A stretch of 64,000 nucleotides of DNA from positions 868,001-932,000 of the forward strand of contig NZ_CP080417.1 in NCBI RefSeq assembly GCF_019457535.1, written 5' to 3'. Below are positions 15,732-25,385 of the stretch, in pieces (the first letter of the stretch is position 1; every line of letters begins with the position of its first letter). This DNA comes from Shewanella halotolerans (GTDB lineage: Bacteria; Pseudomonadota; Gammaproteobacteria; Enterobacterales; Shewanellaceae). The notes under the pieces were generated by a model. That model was given only the letters and a program-made list of their open reading frames with translations, did not search any database and was not told where the DNA came from. Made by a program: the position numbers and the translations under genes.

Positions 15732-16709
15732 ATGAGCAAGATTAATACTAATACCCTGTTCAATATTAAAGTGTTTGTCTTACTGTTTGATACCTTAAAT
15801 GCCACTGAGGTGGCCCAGCAACTCGGGGTGGCATCTTCTAAAGTCAGCCGGAGTTTAAAGGCATTACGCCACTCCTTCGGTGAACCCTTGTTTGTCCGCA
15901 GGCAGCATGGTTTCGAACACACGCCTTTTGCCCAGAGCATCTATCCTCACCTGAAGCAGATGTTAGCCCTGTCTGAGGCGAGTCTCTCCTGTGCCAGTAA
16001 GGATACCGAGCAGTCTCATACCGAGCTTACTATTGCCTGCCCGCCCCCTATTTCGCTAAACCTGTTAAGTTATCTTCAGGACAAGGCCTCGCAGCTTAAG
16101 CAGCGTTATACCTTCAATATCAAGCCTTGTAGCAATGATATCGACAAGCTACTTATTCGTCAGAATGTGGATTTAGCCATTACCCTGAGGGCATTTAATT
16201 CTGAGCGTCTATCGTCTGACTTTGTCGCGCGGGCAGACGCCTATGTGCTGGTGGGCAATCAGCAGCATCCGATTTTCCATCACGAAGCCCGGGCGGATAT
16301 TGAGGCTATGCTGCAATATCCCTATATAAGCTTTAACGGTCATGAGCTGGAGCAGGAGCATGACCCGCTTATCCTCTATGCACTAGACAGGGGATTGCCC
16401 ATTAACCTGGTTGCTAAGGTCTGTTTGCTGTCGGATCTCATGATTCAGCTGGAGCGTAGCGATGCATTAACCTTTATCTGTTATCGCGATGCGGTCGCCT
16501 TCCTATGTGCTAAGGCGAATCTGTCGGCCCTGGCGTTGCCGGAGGATCAAAACAGGCTACTCAATCGCCGCGCCGATGGTCATCGCCACTACTTAACCAA
16601 GCTGAGGGAAGGGGGGAACAGGCCGCCATGGTTGGAGCAGGAGATAGCTTCCTATATCCAGGGAAATGTCATTCTCAACTGTGAAGGAGCTGGCTATGCC
16701 AAAGGATAA
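15732..16709 (+). CDS. LysR-type transcriptional regulator (first of a pair)
   Basis: A 325-residue protein with an N-terminal helix-turn-helix (about 20-60: LNATEVAQQLGVASSKVSRS), the PLFVRR motif after it, and a C-terminal substrate-binding fold. AGGAG precedes the ATG. It is divergent from the decaheme cytochrome gene and overlaps the start of a second LysR gene by 14 bases. LysR proteins often control the divergent neighbour, so regulation of the cytochrome is a reasonable inference. The effector is unknown. Confidence 0.88.
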   Translation: MSKINTNTLFNIKVFVLLFDTLNATEVAQQLGVASSKVSRSLKALRHSFGEPLFVRRQHGFEHTPFAQSIYPHLKQMLALSEASLSCASKDTEQSHTELTIACPPPISLNLLSYLQDKASQLKQRYTFNIKPCSNDIDKLLIRQNVDLAITLRAFNSERLSSDFVARADAYVLVGNQQHPIFHHEARADIEAMLQYPYISFNGHELEQEHDPLILYALDRGLPINLVAKVCLLSDLMIQLERSDALTFICYRDAVAFLCAKANLSALALPEDQNRLLNRRADGHRHYLTKLREGGNRPPWLEQEIASYIQGNVILNCEGAGYAKG

Positions 16710-17649
16710 GCTGCTGGATATTTCCTTAGCGACCATAGAGATATTCTGCCAGGTGTATGTGAAGAAGAACGCCATCGAGGTGGCAAATCATTTAGACCTG
16801 TCACAGCCCAAGGTAAGCCGTGCCCTGGCGGCACTGCGTAACGTATTCGATGATCCTTTGTTTATTCGCAGGGAAAGCCAGTTTCAAGCGACAGACAGGG
16901 CCCACGACCTCTACCCTCTGTTTAACGAGATGCTGGCGTGTCGTCAGCAAGTGGATCTCTTGATGCGTGGTGTGACTGGGGCGGTTCACGACCATGTTGA
17001 AATCGCCACCGTGCCTCAGTTGGAAGTTAATTTAACCCAAAGCGTCAAGCAGGCCGCTTATCGTGTCTTTGACAGCGAGTTGATGGTGAGCACGTCCCCC
17101 TGGGGAGAATCGACCCAGCAACAACTGCTCAACGACGAGATCGCCGCTGCAATCTGTTTTGAGCGGGCAAATGATCGCGCCATCTTGTCTAAATCCGTTA
17201 TTCAGCATCGTGGCGGCTATCTTGTTGCTCGGGAAGATCATCCCATCTGGCAGGCGCCCAATGTGGATAACATGATCGATTACCCCTTGGTTAAGCTGAG
17301 GACCATGCCGTTCCCCGCCAACAAGTCGCCGCTGGGAAACTATGCCAAGCGAGTCGGGAAGCAGTTAGAGATCTATGCCACGGCGCCCGATTTGGGTAGT
17401 GCGGCCAACAGCCTGTTAAATTCAGATGCCATCATTATCATCGGCGTGAAGGGAGCCGTAAACTTCCTGAGAAACATCAAAGGGCTGCGCGCACAGCAGA
17501 TAGAGCTTGTGCAGGACAACATCATCTTGGAAAACTTCAGCCACCCCACAGTCTATCTATGGCTAAGGCTCGATGCGAGTGGCAAGGTGACGACGCCATT
17601 TTGGCTGCAACACTGCCTGGAAGATTACATCCTTTCCATGCATCAGTAA
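16696..17649 (+). CDS. LysR-type transcriptional regulator (second of a pair)
   Basis: A 317-residue protein with the same plan as its upstream neighbour: helix-turn-helix NAIEVANHLDLSQPKVSRAL, DPLFIRR motif and a C-terminal effector domain. The two are recognisably paralogous in the DNA-binding half but diverged in the sensing half. The ATG lies inside the end of the upstream gene, after AAGGAG, so the pair is translationally coupled; an earlier start ten codons upstream has no ribosome site. Co-expression of two LysR paralogues suggests heteromeric or layered control. Confidence 0.87.
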   Translation: MPKDKLLDISLATIEIFCQVYVKKNAIEVANHLDLSQPKVSRALAALRNVFDDPLFIRRESQFQATDRAHDLYPLFNEMLACRQQVDLLMRGVTGAVHDHVEIATVPQLEVNLTQSVKQAAYRVFDSELMVSTSPWGESTQQQLLNDEIAAAICFERANDRAILSKSVIQHRGGYLVAREDHPIWQAPNVDNMIDYPLVKLRTMPFPANKSPLGNYAKRVGKQLEIYATAPDLGSAANSLLNSDAIIIIGVKGAVNFLRNIKGLRAQQIELVQDNIILENFSHPTVYLWLRLDASGKVTTPFWLQHCLEDYILSMHQ

Positions 17650-17680
17650 TGCTGATTCCGTCAGGCGTCTAGTGTGGGCT

Positions 17681-17722
17681 TTAGTTTTGCCGCGTTAGTC
17701 TTGCCGCGTTAGTTTTGCCTCG
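17681..17722. repeat. 14-bp tandem repeat, three copies, spanning a stop codon
   Basis: Three units of TTAGTTTTGCCGCG (one or two mismatches) run into the 3' end of the minus-strand sensor gene; each unit begins with the complement of a TAA stop. Confidence 0.8.
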
Positions 17723-19925
17723 TAAACGCCTGGCAAATATTCTGCTCACCTATCTGCTTGGCACGCTTGAGCGCCACCTCGGCGTTACTCAGGTATTGCT
17801 CCAGGTTCTGGCCTGTCTGATAGCTGGCGATCCCCATGCAGATCCCTGTACCCAGGCCGATCTCGTTGAGGCCATTTAACGACTTCACCGCGAAGTGGTG
17901 GGCGTCGTCCGAGCTGGTGTCTGGCAGTATCACGATCAGCTTGCCCAGCTGCCAGTGAGACATCTGGTAGTTGACCGGCAGGGTTCTGAGGATATGGATC
18001 TCCACCTCCCGCTGACGGTTCTCCAGCTGGCCGATATCACTCATGTGGCTCAGCATGCTCTCGGCGGTGATGTCGATCAGCAGCAGGCTGGAGTGCTCGC
18101 GACTGACGGGGCTGAGTGACTTGAAGTAGTCGTCCAGATCCCTGAGGTTCACCAGGATGGCGCTGCGGTGAGGGATGAAGTCGCCCGTGTCTTGCAGCAG
18201 GGCGCGCTTCTGCGCCTGCTCCAGGGTGCAGACGATATGTTCTATCTCACCGGCGGCGTCCAGGTGGCCCTTGAGGGTCGCCTGCAGGCAGGTGTTCTCC
18301 TTGCTGTTGGGATCACAGAGGATCTGTCCCTTCCAGCTGCCCTGCAGCAAGATCTGCTGGGTGATCCTCGGCCACTGGGAGCTGAGGTCGTTATTGAGCA
18401 GATCGGTAAGGTTCTTGCCCTGAATATCATGGATGGAGACCAGCTGCATGAAGGCCTGGTTGGCCAGCTCCAGCATGCCGTTGGCCTGCACCAAGGCGCA
18501 GGGGATGGCGTTGTCGTTCAGCAGCTCGTTGAGCTTAGCCTGATGCTGAGCCTTTCTCAGCTGAGACACATCCTCGAAGGTGACCAGATAATATTTTTCC
18601 TGACGGCTGCGGCGCGGCGAGCTGGTGACAGTGATGGCCAGATGACTGCCGCCGGGCGAGTCGAAGTCGATAACCCCTTGCCACTTGTTATTGGTCTCAA
18701 GCTGGGCAGCGACCTCGGCGTACTGCTCGTTCTCGAACTGCAGGATCCGCTGCAGGTTACGATCTTGCAGCTCGTCCAGGGGCAGGCATAGCAGCTCGGC
18801 GGCCTTCTCGTTGGCGGTCATCACCCGGTTCTTGTCGTTGATGATCACGCAGCCGATATCCTGGTGGAACAGGCGGTGGGCCAGTTCTATGCTGTATTCC
18901 CGCGAGCGCTGGCCGATGCGGTAGGAGTGGCTCAGCAGGATCAGTGCCAGTGCCAGCAGGGTGAGTACCACGGCGCCGACGATCAGTATGTTGCGCCACT
19001 CGGAGAACAGCTCGGCGATGGCGTCGTTGCGCACATAGGAGACCAGGTAATATTCCCGGCGCGTCTCATACTGGGTGGTCAGCTCTATCTTGAGGTAGAC
19101 GAAGGTGGCGTCGTCGCCATGGAACTGGCCGAAGTTGCTCATGGCCATCTTGCGCCACAGCGCAGGATATGTCTGACGCAGGCTGCCGCCCATGGTATCC
19201 GGGATGCGGTTGATGGTCGGCTTGCTCTCGGCGCCGGCGTATAGTAGCCCCTGGGTGTCGAGCATCATGAGTGGCGACTCGGCGCTGGAGTAGGCAGGCT
19301 TGATGCTTTTCAGCATACGGCTCATGGACTGATAGGTCAGCAGGTAGCCGCGTACGCTCTGGTCGGGATTCTCCAGCCAGGCCAGCTGATACAGGTAAGG
19401 CTCGAGCTTGCCCTTGATGGGGGTAAACTCCAGCGGCGAGGTGTAGACCTCGTTGCCGCCCATGTTGCGCGCGCCGCCGAGCAAGGAGGGGGGTAGCGGG
19501 TCGCGGCTAAAGTCGTTGGTGGTGGAAAACTTGTACTTGCCCTGGGGATCGAACAGGGCGATATCCAGCAGCTCGGGGATGTTGCGTATCATCACCTCCC
19601 AGCTCTGTTGCAGCTTGAGCTGACGCACCTCGCTGGGGATGGTCAGGTAGCGCTTGAGCAGCTCGTCGTTGGCAAACATCTGGGTACGGAACTGCTGGAA
19701 GGAGACCTTGTCGGCGATCAGGGTGCCGACAGATTGCAGTTCGCTGTATCTCTGGGTGGCCCAATCTTCCTGCAGGCGACGCTCGCCCAGGGTGATGATG
19801 ACGTTGGTGAGGAGCAAGACGCTGATCAGCAAGATGATGATCTGGGTGACCACCGAGAAGATGCGTTGCGCAGACCAGTGCAGCCCCTGTCCGGCGATCA
19901 GTTGTGGTTGTTTCTGCGTCAGCAT
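17709..19925 (-). CDS. membrane sensor with PAS domains and degenerate GGDEF domain
   Basis: A 738-residue protein. Transmembrane helices lie near residues 24-46 and 313-335, enclosing a periplasmic sensing domain of about 265 residues. Two PAS-like domains follow (about 350-460 and 465-575), then a C-terminal region with the GGDEF fold. At the active-site position the sequence reads QLGKLIVILP instead of a GGDEF or SGDEF motif, so diguanylate cyclase activity is not expected. It may act as a c-di-GMP- or GTP-binding signalling protein or through protein contacts. No EAL domain is present. It is convergent with the LysR pair. Confidence 0.85.
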   Translation of the reverse strand: MLTQKQPQLIAGQGLHWSAQRIFSVVTQIIILLISVLLLTNVIITLGERRLQEDWATQRYSELQSVGTLIADKVSFQQFRTQMFANDELLKRYLTIPSEVRQLKLQQSWEVMIRNIPELLDIALFDPQGKYKFSTTNDFSRDPLPPSLLGGARNMGGNEVYTSPLEFTPIKGKLEPYLYQLAWLENPDQSVRGYLLTYQSMSRMLKSIKPAYSSAESPLMMLDTQGLLYAGAESKPTINRIPDTMGGSLRQTYPALWRKMAMSNFGQFHGDDATFVYLKIELTTQYETRREYYLVSYVRNDAIAELFSEWRNILIVGAVVLTLLALALILLSHSYRIGQRSREYSIELAHRLFHQDIGCVIINDKNRVMTANEKAAELLCLPLDELQDRNLQRILQFENEQYAEVAAQLETNNKWQGVIDFDSPGGSHLAITVTSSPRRSRQEKYYLVTFEDVSQLRKAQHQAKLNELLNDNAIPCALVQANGMLELANQAFMQLVSIHDIQGKNLTDLLNNDLSSQWPRITQQILLQGSWKGQILCDPNSKENTCLQATLKGHLDAAGEIEHIVCTLEQAQKRALLQDTGDFIPHRSAILVNLRDLDDYFKSLSPVSREHSSLLLIDITAESMLSHMSDIGQLENRQREVEIHILRTLPVNYQMSHWQLGKLIVILPDTSSDDAHHFAVKSLNGLNEIGLGTGICMGIASYQTGQNLEQYLSNAEVALKRAKQIGEQNICQAFTRQN

Positions 19926-20042
19926 TGCAAGCGGTTTTTCCCCAGTGATTTTGCGGCTATGTTAGCATGATTTTCGCCGCAGAACACAGTCGGTTACAAA
20001 CCGGCAACGCCCCGCTAAATCATCGGCTGACGCCCAGATAAA

Positions 20043-20645
20043 TTAACCGACGACGCCGAGCTTTCTGTGTTTAAACTGCGCCTTGGCATCGAGCACCAGG
20101 GCGCGGCATCTGTCTATATCCACCCCTTCCAGGCCTTCGATGGCAGATACCTGCACCTGGTCGATATAGCCGGGTGCCTGGCGGATAAAGTCCCACAGGG
20201 ACTCATAAGCACCTTTAAGCTTGGGCTGACAGTGTCTGAGGTAGGCGGCCTCGGTATCGGCGTTGAGGGAGATGGAGAGGGCGTCGACCACCTCGGCCAG
20301 CTCAGGCAGTATGTTGCGCCGGTGAAACAGGTTGCCCAGCCCATCTGTGTTGACCCGCACCTTGCCGCCGCGGCGCTTGATCTCCTTTGCCACGCTAAGC
20401 AAGGTGGCTAGGTTGAGGGTGGGCTCGCCATAGCCGCAGAACACATATTCGTCGAACTGACTGACCTCGCCCAGCAGGGGAATGAGCTCATCGGCTCTTG
20501 GCTGATGGTCGAGAGCCAGCTGATACTCGTGTACCTGCTTACTGCCGTTATGTTTGGGGCAGAACTGGCATCTCAGGGTGCAGCGCCCCGTGATGTTGAG
20601 GTAGCGGCTGTTGCGAATGTCGTAGACTAAGGTGGACTGGCTCAT
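20043..20645 (-). CDS. radical SAM protein, TatD-associated type
   Basis: A 200-residue protein with the radical SAM cysteine triad in RCTLRCQFC (about residues 21-29), a following GYGEPT motif for SAM binding, and a short core only. The opening YLNITGRCTLRC and overall length fit the small radical SAM family often encoded beside TatD, although no TatD gene is adjacent here. The substrate is unknown. It is a single gene between the sensor and the RND terminator. Confidence 0.82.
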   Translation of the reverse strand: MSQSTLVYDIRNSRYLNITGRCTLRCQFCPKHNGSKQVHEYQLALDHQPRADELIPLLGEVSQFDEYVFCGYGEPTLNLATLLSVAKEIKRRGGKVRVNTDGLGNLFHRRNILPELAEVVDALSISLNADTEAAYLRHCQPKLKGAYESLWDFIRQAPGYIDQVQVSAIEGLEGVDIDRCRALVLDAKAQFKHRKLGVVG

Positions 20646-20745
20646 GGTACTCGGCGCTGTGATTGACTGGCCCTTGGCAAATTGAGTTGCAAGGAGAATG
20701 GCAGGAGTCTAGCGCGTTTGGCGCGGCGAAAACCTCTGCTGGATC

Positions 20746-20771
20746 AAAAAGGGAGGCTAAGCCTCCCTTTG
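20746..20771 (-). terminator. intrinsic terminator after RND pump gene
   Basis: A perfect GGGAGGC/GCCTCCC stem with a 3-base loop, flanked by A-rich and T-rich tracts. On the minus strand it ends the RND operon. Confidence 0.85.
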
Positions 20772-20783
20772 AATCTAGGTTGA

Positions 20784-23700
20784 TTAGGACTGCTCGCCCT
20801 CGACGCTATGGCTGCGGGGCTGCCACCACCAACGGAACAGACGGCCGGTGAGCTGCCTGATATCGTTGAGTATGATGTAGAGCACGGGCACCAACACCAG
20901 GGTCACCACGGTGGAGAAGAGGATACCGAATGCCAGCGAGGTGGCCATAGGGATCACAATCTGCGCCTGGAGGCTGCGCTCGAGGATGATGGGCACCAGA
21001 CCGACGAAGGTGGTCATAGAGGTGAGGATGATCGCTCTAAAACGATAACAACCTGCGTCTATGGCGGCATCTTTGAGCGGCAGGCCCTGAGTACGGGCGC
21101 GGTTAACAAAATCCACCAGGATCAGCGAGTCGTTTACCACTACGCCGGCCAGCGCCACGATACCACACAGGCTGAGCACGCTCATGGAGAGCCCCAGGAT
21201 GAAGTGGCCGAACAAAGCGCCTATGATACCGAAAGGGATCACCGACATGATGATTAGCGGCTGGCTGTAGGACTTGAGCGGAATTGCCATCAGCGCATAG
21301 ATGGTGAACATGGCAAAAAAGAAGCCCTGGATCAGGCCTATCATGGCGCTCTGCTCATCGGCGCTGCCACCATCTAGCGTGGTGGAGATGTGGCGATACT
21401 TGCTCTCAAGGTAGGGCAGGAAATCCTTCTGGATCTCACCCACTACCTTGGAGGGCTCGACCACATTCTTGTTGGCGTTGGCGATAACAGTGATGGCTCG
21501 GCGGCCGTCGACACGGGTGATCGACGAGTAGGAATCACCCAGCTCTATGTCGGCCACGCTGGAGAAGGGTACCGAGGTGCCTTGGGGCGTGCGGATCATC
21601 ATGTTTTCCAGATGCCCCAGGGTGCGGCGCTGCTCCAGTGGGTAGCGCACCATTACCTTGACCTCCTCCTTGTTGCGCAGAATACGCTGGGCCTCATAGC
21701 CGTAGAAGCCGTAACGCACCTGGCTGGCCAGATCCGACAGGGTCAGCCCCAGGGCCTCGGCCTCGGGCTTGATCGCCAGGCGGATCTCGTGGCTGCCGGA
21801 GGAGTAGTTGTCCGAGATGTCATACACCCCCTCGTAGGTGCGCAGCTTCTGCTTGAGCTCGTCGGCGGCCTGGGAGAGCTGCTCGAGATCGCTCGAGGTG
21901 AGCCTGAAGGAGATATCGCCGCCGGCGTCGTTGGTGCTGGCATTAATGTTGAGCTTCTTCACCGAGATCAGCTCAGGCAGTGCCTTGCGCCAGGCATCGG
22001 CGATGGTGACGCCGTCCACGTCCCTGTCTTCACCCTTGGTCAGCTCGGCGAAGATGAAGGCCGAGGTACGCGAGCCCATGTTGATAAAGCTGTGCTTCAC
22101 CACAGGGTAGCCGTACTCGTCTTCCATCTGATCGTTCATCACATAGAGGGCGTTCTCTATCTCCTTGACGACCTTGAGGGTGTTGGCCTCTGAGCTGCCC
22201 ACATCCATCTCCAGCCGCACCTGAATGAAGTCAGACGGAATATCGGGGAAGAAGACCCAGCGCACCTTACCGCTGGCGACCAGTGCCACCGAGAGGATGA
22301 GCACGCCAACGAAGGTGGCGACCACATTGTATCTGTGCTCGATACAGCGACCGATGAAGCTGCGGTAGCTATGGTGGATGAAGTGTTGCACCTTGTTGTT
22401 GAGCGCCGTCTTGAAACGCACAAACAGGTTAGGGTTAGGGTTCGGGCGACGCGGCTTTAGGTGAGCCAGGTGCGCCGGCAGAATAAGCTTGGATTCCACC
22501 AGTGAGAAGGCGAGACAGAGGATCACCACCAGGCCGATGGACTTCCAGATGATCGCCATGGGGCCAGAAACCATCAACATGGGGATGAAGGCGGCAATGG
22601 TGGTCAATACGCCGAAGGTGGCGGGCATGGCGACCTTGTGGGCTCCCTTGATCACATTGTCCAGTGAGTGGCCGTGGCGCTCGATCTCAGTATAGGCACT
22701 CTCGCCGATGACGATGGCGTCATCCACGACTATCCCAAGCACCAGAATGAAGGCGAACAGGGTCAGCATGTTGATCGACAGCGAAAAGGGCTCCAGTGGC
22801 ATCAGCAGCATGGCGCCGAGGAAACAGACCGGCAGGCCCACCATCACCCAGAAGGCCAGACGCAAGTCGAGGAACAGCGCCAGAATGATAAATACCAAGA
22901 GGGCGCCATAGAACATGTTCGACAGCATCATGTTGAGACGGCCCTTGAGGTAGTGGGTCAGGTCGCCCCAGGTATCTAGCTGAGCAGTGGCAGGCAGGGT
23001 GGCGCGGCGCTCCTCCACATAGGCTTTCACCTGAGAGGAGATATCCAGCGCGTTCTGATCGTCGACGCTCAGCACCTCGATAATGGCCGCCGGCTTACCA
23101 TTGAAGCGGGTGTATTCCAGACGCTCCTCGAAGTCGTCGCGAATGTTGGCCACCTCGGGCAGCATGATGCGGCTGCCATCCTTGCGGGTCTTGACCACTA
23201 TCTTGGCAAAGTCGTCGCCCGTGTAGGCTTGGCCCTTGGTGCGCAGCAAGATGTCGCCATCCTCGGCGCGGATCGAGCCGCCGGGCAGGTCGATGGAGGA
23301 GTTACGCACCGCCATCGCCACGTCGGCGAAGCTGAGGCCATACTCACGTAGCTTGTCTTCGGATACTTCTATGCCTATCTCATAGTCGCGCACGCCGGTG
23401 ACTTGGGCGCGGGTGACGGCGGGTAGGGCGGTGATCTCCTCACGTATGCTCTTGGCCAGCTCCTTCATCTCGTGCAGGTTCATGTCGCCATACACTGAGA
23501 CCCAGATAACGTTGTTTTCTGGCTTGATGCGGAAGATGTTGGGCTTCTCGATATTGTCGGGAAAGGTCGCGATGGCGTCGATGCGCAGCTTGGCCTCATC
23601 AAGGATATCCTGGGGATCGAAGCCGTCCTCTACCTCTATGGTGACGCTGCCTGAGCCTTCGCTGGCGATCGAGGTCACCTTCTTAATGCCGCTGATATCC

Positions 23701-23933
23701 TGGATCGCCTCTTCGATCTTGATGTTGATCCCCTCTTCGATCTCCTGAGGGGCGGCGCCTGGATAGGCCACGGAAATTTGCAGATAGTTGAGCTCGAAGG
23801 AGGGGAAGACCTCCTTATTGATCAGCAAGGTGCTGAACAGGCCGCCGATAAGCAGCGCAAACATCAAGAGGTTGGCCGCCACGCTGTTGCGGGCGAACCA
23901 GGCAATGATGCCCTTATTGGTATTGGTCTCCAT
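20784..23933 (-). CDS. RND-family efflux pump inner-membrane subunit
   Basis: A 1049-residue protein of normal length for the HAE/AcrB-like RND superfamily. The N-terminal helix followed by FPSFELNYLQISVAYPGAAPQEIEE, two large periplasmic loops and two sets of transmembrane helices are visible, with VDDAIVIGE in the helix bearing proton-relay acids. It exports drugs or other amphiphiles by proton antiport together with a periplasmic adaptor and an outer-membrane TolC-type channel. The adaptor gene lies directly upstream with a TAATG stop-start overlap; no channel gene is adjacent. The substrate cannot be read from sequence. Confidence 0.93.
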   Translation of the reverse strand: METNTNKGIIAWFARNSVAANLLMFALLIGGLFSTLLINKEVFPSFELNYLQISVAYPGAAPQEIEEGINIKIEEAIQDISGIKKVTSIASEGSGSVTIEVEDGFDPQDILDEAKLRIDAIATFPDNIEKPNIFRIKPENNVIWVSVYGDMNLHEMKELAKSIREEITALPAVTRAQVTGVRDYEIGIEVSEDKLREYGLSFADVAMAVRNSSIDLPGGSIRAEDGDILLRTKGQAYTGDDFAKIVVKTRKDGSRIMLPEVANIRDDFEERLEYTRFNGKPAAIIEVLSVDDQNALDISSQVKAYVEERRATLPATAQLDTWGDLTHYLKGRLNMMLSNMFYGALLVFIILALFLDLRLAFWVMVGLPVCFLGAMLLMPLEPFSLSINMLTLFAFILVLGIVVDDAIVIGESAYTEIERHGHSLDNVIKGAHKVAMPATFGVLTTIAAFIPMLMVSGPMAIIWKSIGLVVILCLAFSLVESKLILPAHLAHLKPRRPNPNPNLFVRFKTALNNKVQHFIHHSYRSFIGRCIEHRYNVVATFVGVLILSVALVASGKVRWVFFPDIPSDFIQVRLEMDVGSSEANTLKVVKEIENALYVMNDQMEDEYGYPVVKHSFINMGSRTSAFIFAELTKGEDRDVDGVTIADAWRKALPELISVKKLNINASTNDAGGDISFRLTSSDLEQLSQAADELKQKLRTYEGVYDISDNYSSGSHEIRLAIKPEAEALGLTLSDLASQVRYGFYGYEAQRILRNKEEVKVMVRYPLEQRRTLGHLENMMIRTPQGTSVPFSSVADIELGDSYSSITRVDGRRAITVIANANKNVVEPSKVVGEIQKDFLPYLESKYRHISTTLDGGSADEQSAMIGLIQGFFFAMFTIYALMAIPLKSYSQPLIIMSVIPFGIIGALFGHFILGLSMSVLSLCGIVALAGVVVNDSLILVDFVNRARTQGLPLKDAAIDAGCYRFRAIILTSMTTFVGLVPIILERSLQAQIVIPMATSLAFGILFSTVVTLVLVPVLYIILNDIRQLTGRLFRWWWQPRSHSVEGEQS

Positions 23934-25156
23934 TACTGATCACCTGCTGCCACTAGGGTCTGCTGGCTGTCATCCTCTTTGTCCTGGTTCTGAGACTTGT
24001 CCTCTTCGCCGATCACCTTCACCAGCTGACCGGTGGCCATGTTGTTGATGGTGGTCAGTGAGATGCGCTCGCCATCTTTCAGGCTGTCCTTGATATAGAC
24101 CTTGTCGATATCGCTGCGTACCACGTTGACCTCACGCATCTCTAGCGTGTTGTCGTCGCGTACTACGGCGACCTGGTGATCCCTGACAATATAACGGGGC
24201 AATTTGACGATCCCCTCGACGGTGCGGCCCTTGATGATGGCGTTGACGAAGCTCCCATACTTGAGCGGTAATTGCCCTTCTGCCTTGTTCTCTCTTAAGT
24301 AAGGGTCTTTCACCTCGGCCACCAGATAGACCATGCGGTTGTCGGCGTCGATCACCCCTTCACTACGCACTATTTGGCCTGTCCAGTTTACCGTGCGGCC
24401 CGCCAGCTCGGCGCTCAGGGTCACCTGGGTATCGGGATTGTCGATAGATTCCAGGTAGGCCAGCTCATGGTTGGCCAGCGGCAGACGGATCTCGGCGGTG
24501 CGGGTGTCGTACAACTCGCCCAGGTTAGTGCCCAGGGTGACATACTGGCCTAGATCCACGTTACGGGACTTGATGATGCCATCAAACGGGGCGCGTATGG
24601 TGGTGCGCTTCAGGTTACGCTGGGCACGAGCCAGGGCGGCCTCGGCAAACTTGACGTTGGCCTGCTCCTTCTTGAGCTGTGGCACACGCAGGCCAAGCTC
24701 TGGCGGCACGCCGCCGTCGTAACCTTTCCAGTCTTCTTTGGCCACTTCGCCGCGGGCGATCTCTTCATCCAGCGCCGCCTTGGCCTGGGCCAGGGTGGCC
24801 TGCGCCTGCATCAGATCCGCCTCGTAATCCGAGGGTTCGATCTGCGCCAGCATATCGCCGCGCTTGACTATGCCACCGGCGACAAACTTGTCCGAGATGG
24901 TCAGCATGCGTCCTTGCACCTCTGTGACCAGCTGGGTCTTGTTCTTGGGGAGTACCACACCGTAGGAGGGCAGGTTTAATGAAACGGTTTCACTTCGTAC
25001 CGGCATCACGTCCACTATGGGAACCGGCATCTCTTCCTCTTTCTGCTCTGGGGCTTCCTGAGTACTCATCAAGAGGGCGGCAAACAGGCCGAAGACGATC
25101 AGGATAAGAAAAGGGGGGAAAACTCTTCGTAGGATAATTTTTATCATTGACTTCAT
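23933..25156 (-). CDS. RND efflux periplasmic adaptor (membrane fusion protein)
   Basis: About 407 residues. An N-terminal membrane anchor is followed by a lipoyl/barrel-sandwich segment, an alpha-helical hairpin rich in Ala, Gln and Glu (about 95-175), the second lipoyl half (RAPFDGIIKSRNVDLGQYV) and beta-barrel and C-terminal domains. It bridges the RND pump to the outer-membrane channel. Its stop overlaps the pump start by one base. The start is uncertain: two ATG codons three codons apart and an upstream TTG are possible; I took the first ATG. Confidence 0.9.
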   Translation of the reverse strand: MKSMIKIILRRVFPPFLILIVFGLFAALLMSTQEAPEQKEEEMPVPIVDVMPVRSETVSLNLPSYGVVLPKNKTQLVTEVQGRMLTISDKFVAGGIVKRGDMLAQIEPSDYEADLMQAQATLAQAKAALDEEIARGEVAKEDWKGYDGGVPPELGLRVPQLKKEQANVKFAEAALARAQRNLKRTTIRAPFDGIIKSRNVDLGQYVTLGTNLGELYDTRTAEIRLPLANHELAYLESIDNPDTQVTLSAELAGRTVNWTGQIVRSEGVIDADNRMVYLVAEVKDPYLRENKAEGQLPLKYGSFVNAIIKGRTVEGIVKLPRYIVRDHQVAVVRDDNTLEMREVNVVRSDIDKVYIKDSLKDGERISLTTINNMATGQLVKVIGEEDKSQNQDKEDDSQQTLVAAGDQ

Positions 25157-25320
25157 GCTATTCCGTGCTGAGCTGAATGCCCTATAAATTACCAGAGTCT
25201 CCTCTGTGCGCAAAAGTCTTTTTGTAAATAAAATGTGTCAAATCCACTCTGTTAAACCAATTTAACATATTGAAAATCAAGTGAAGCTGGTGACACTTGC
25301 TACCAATTTGTTAAGTTGCC

Positions 25321-25353
25321 ATAAAAAAAGCGCCCCCTGAGGGACGCTTAATT
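25321..25353 (-). terminator. intrinsic terminator after srmB
   Basis: On the minus strand AGCGTCCCTC pairs with GGGGGCGCT (one mismatch) and runs into seven T. Confidence 0.85.
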
Positions 25354-25385
25354 GCCGAGACGGCGGGCGTTTGGCAAGCCTAACG

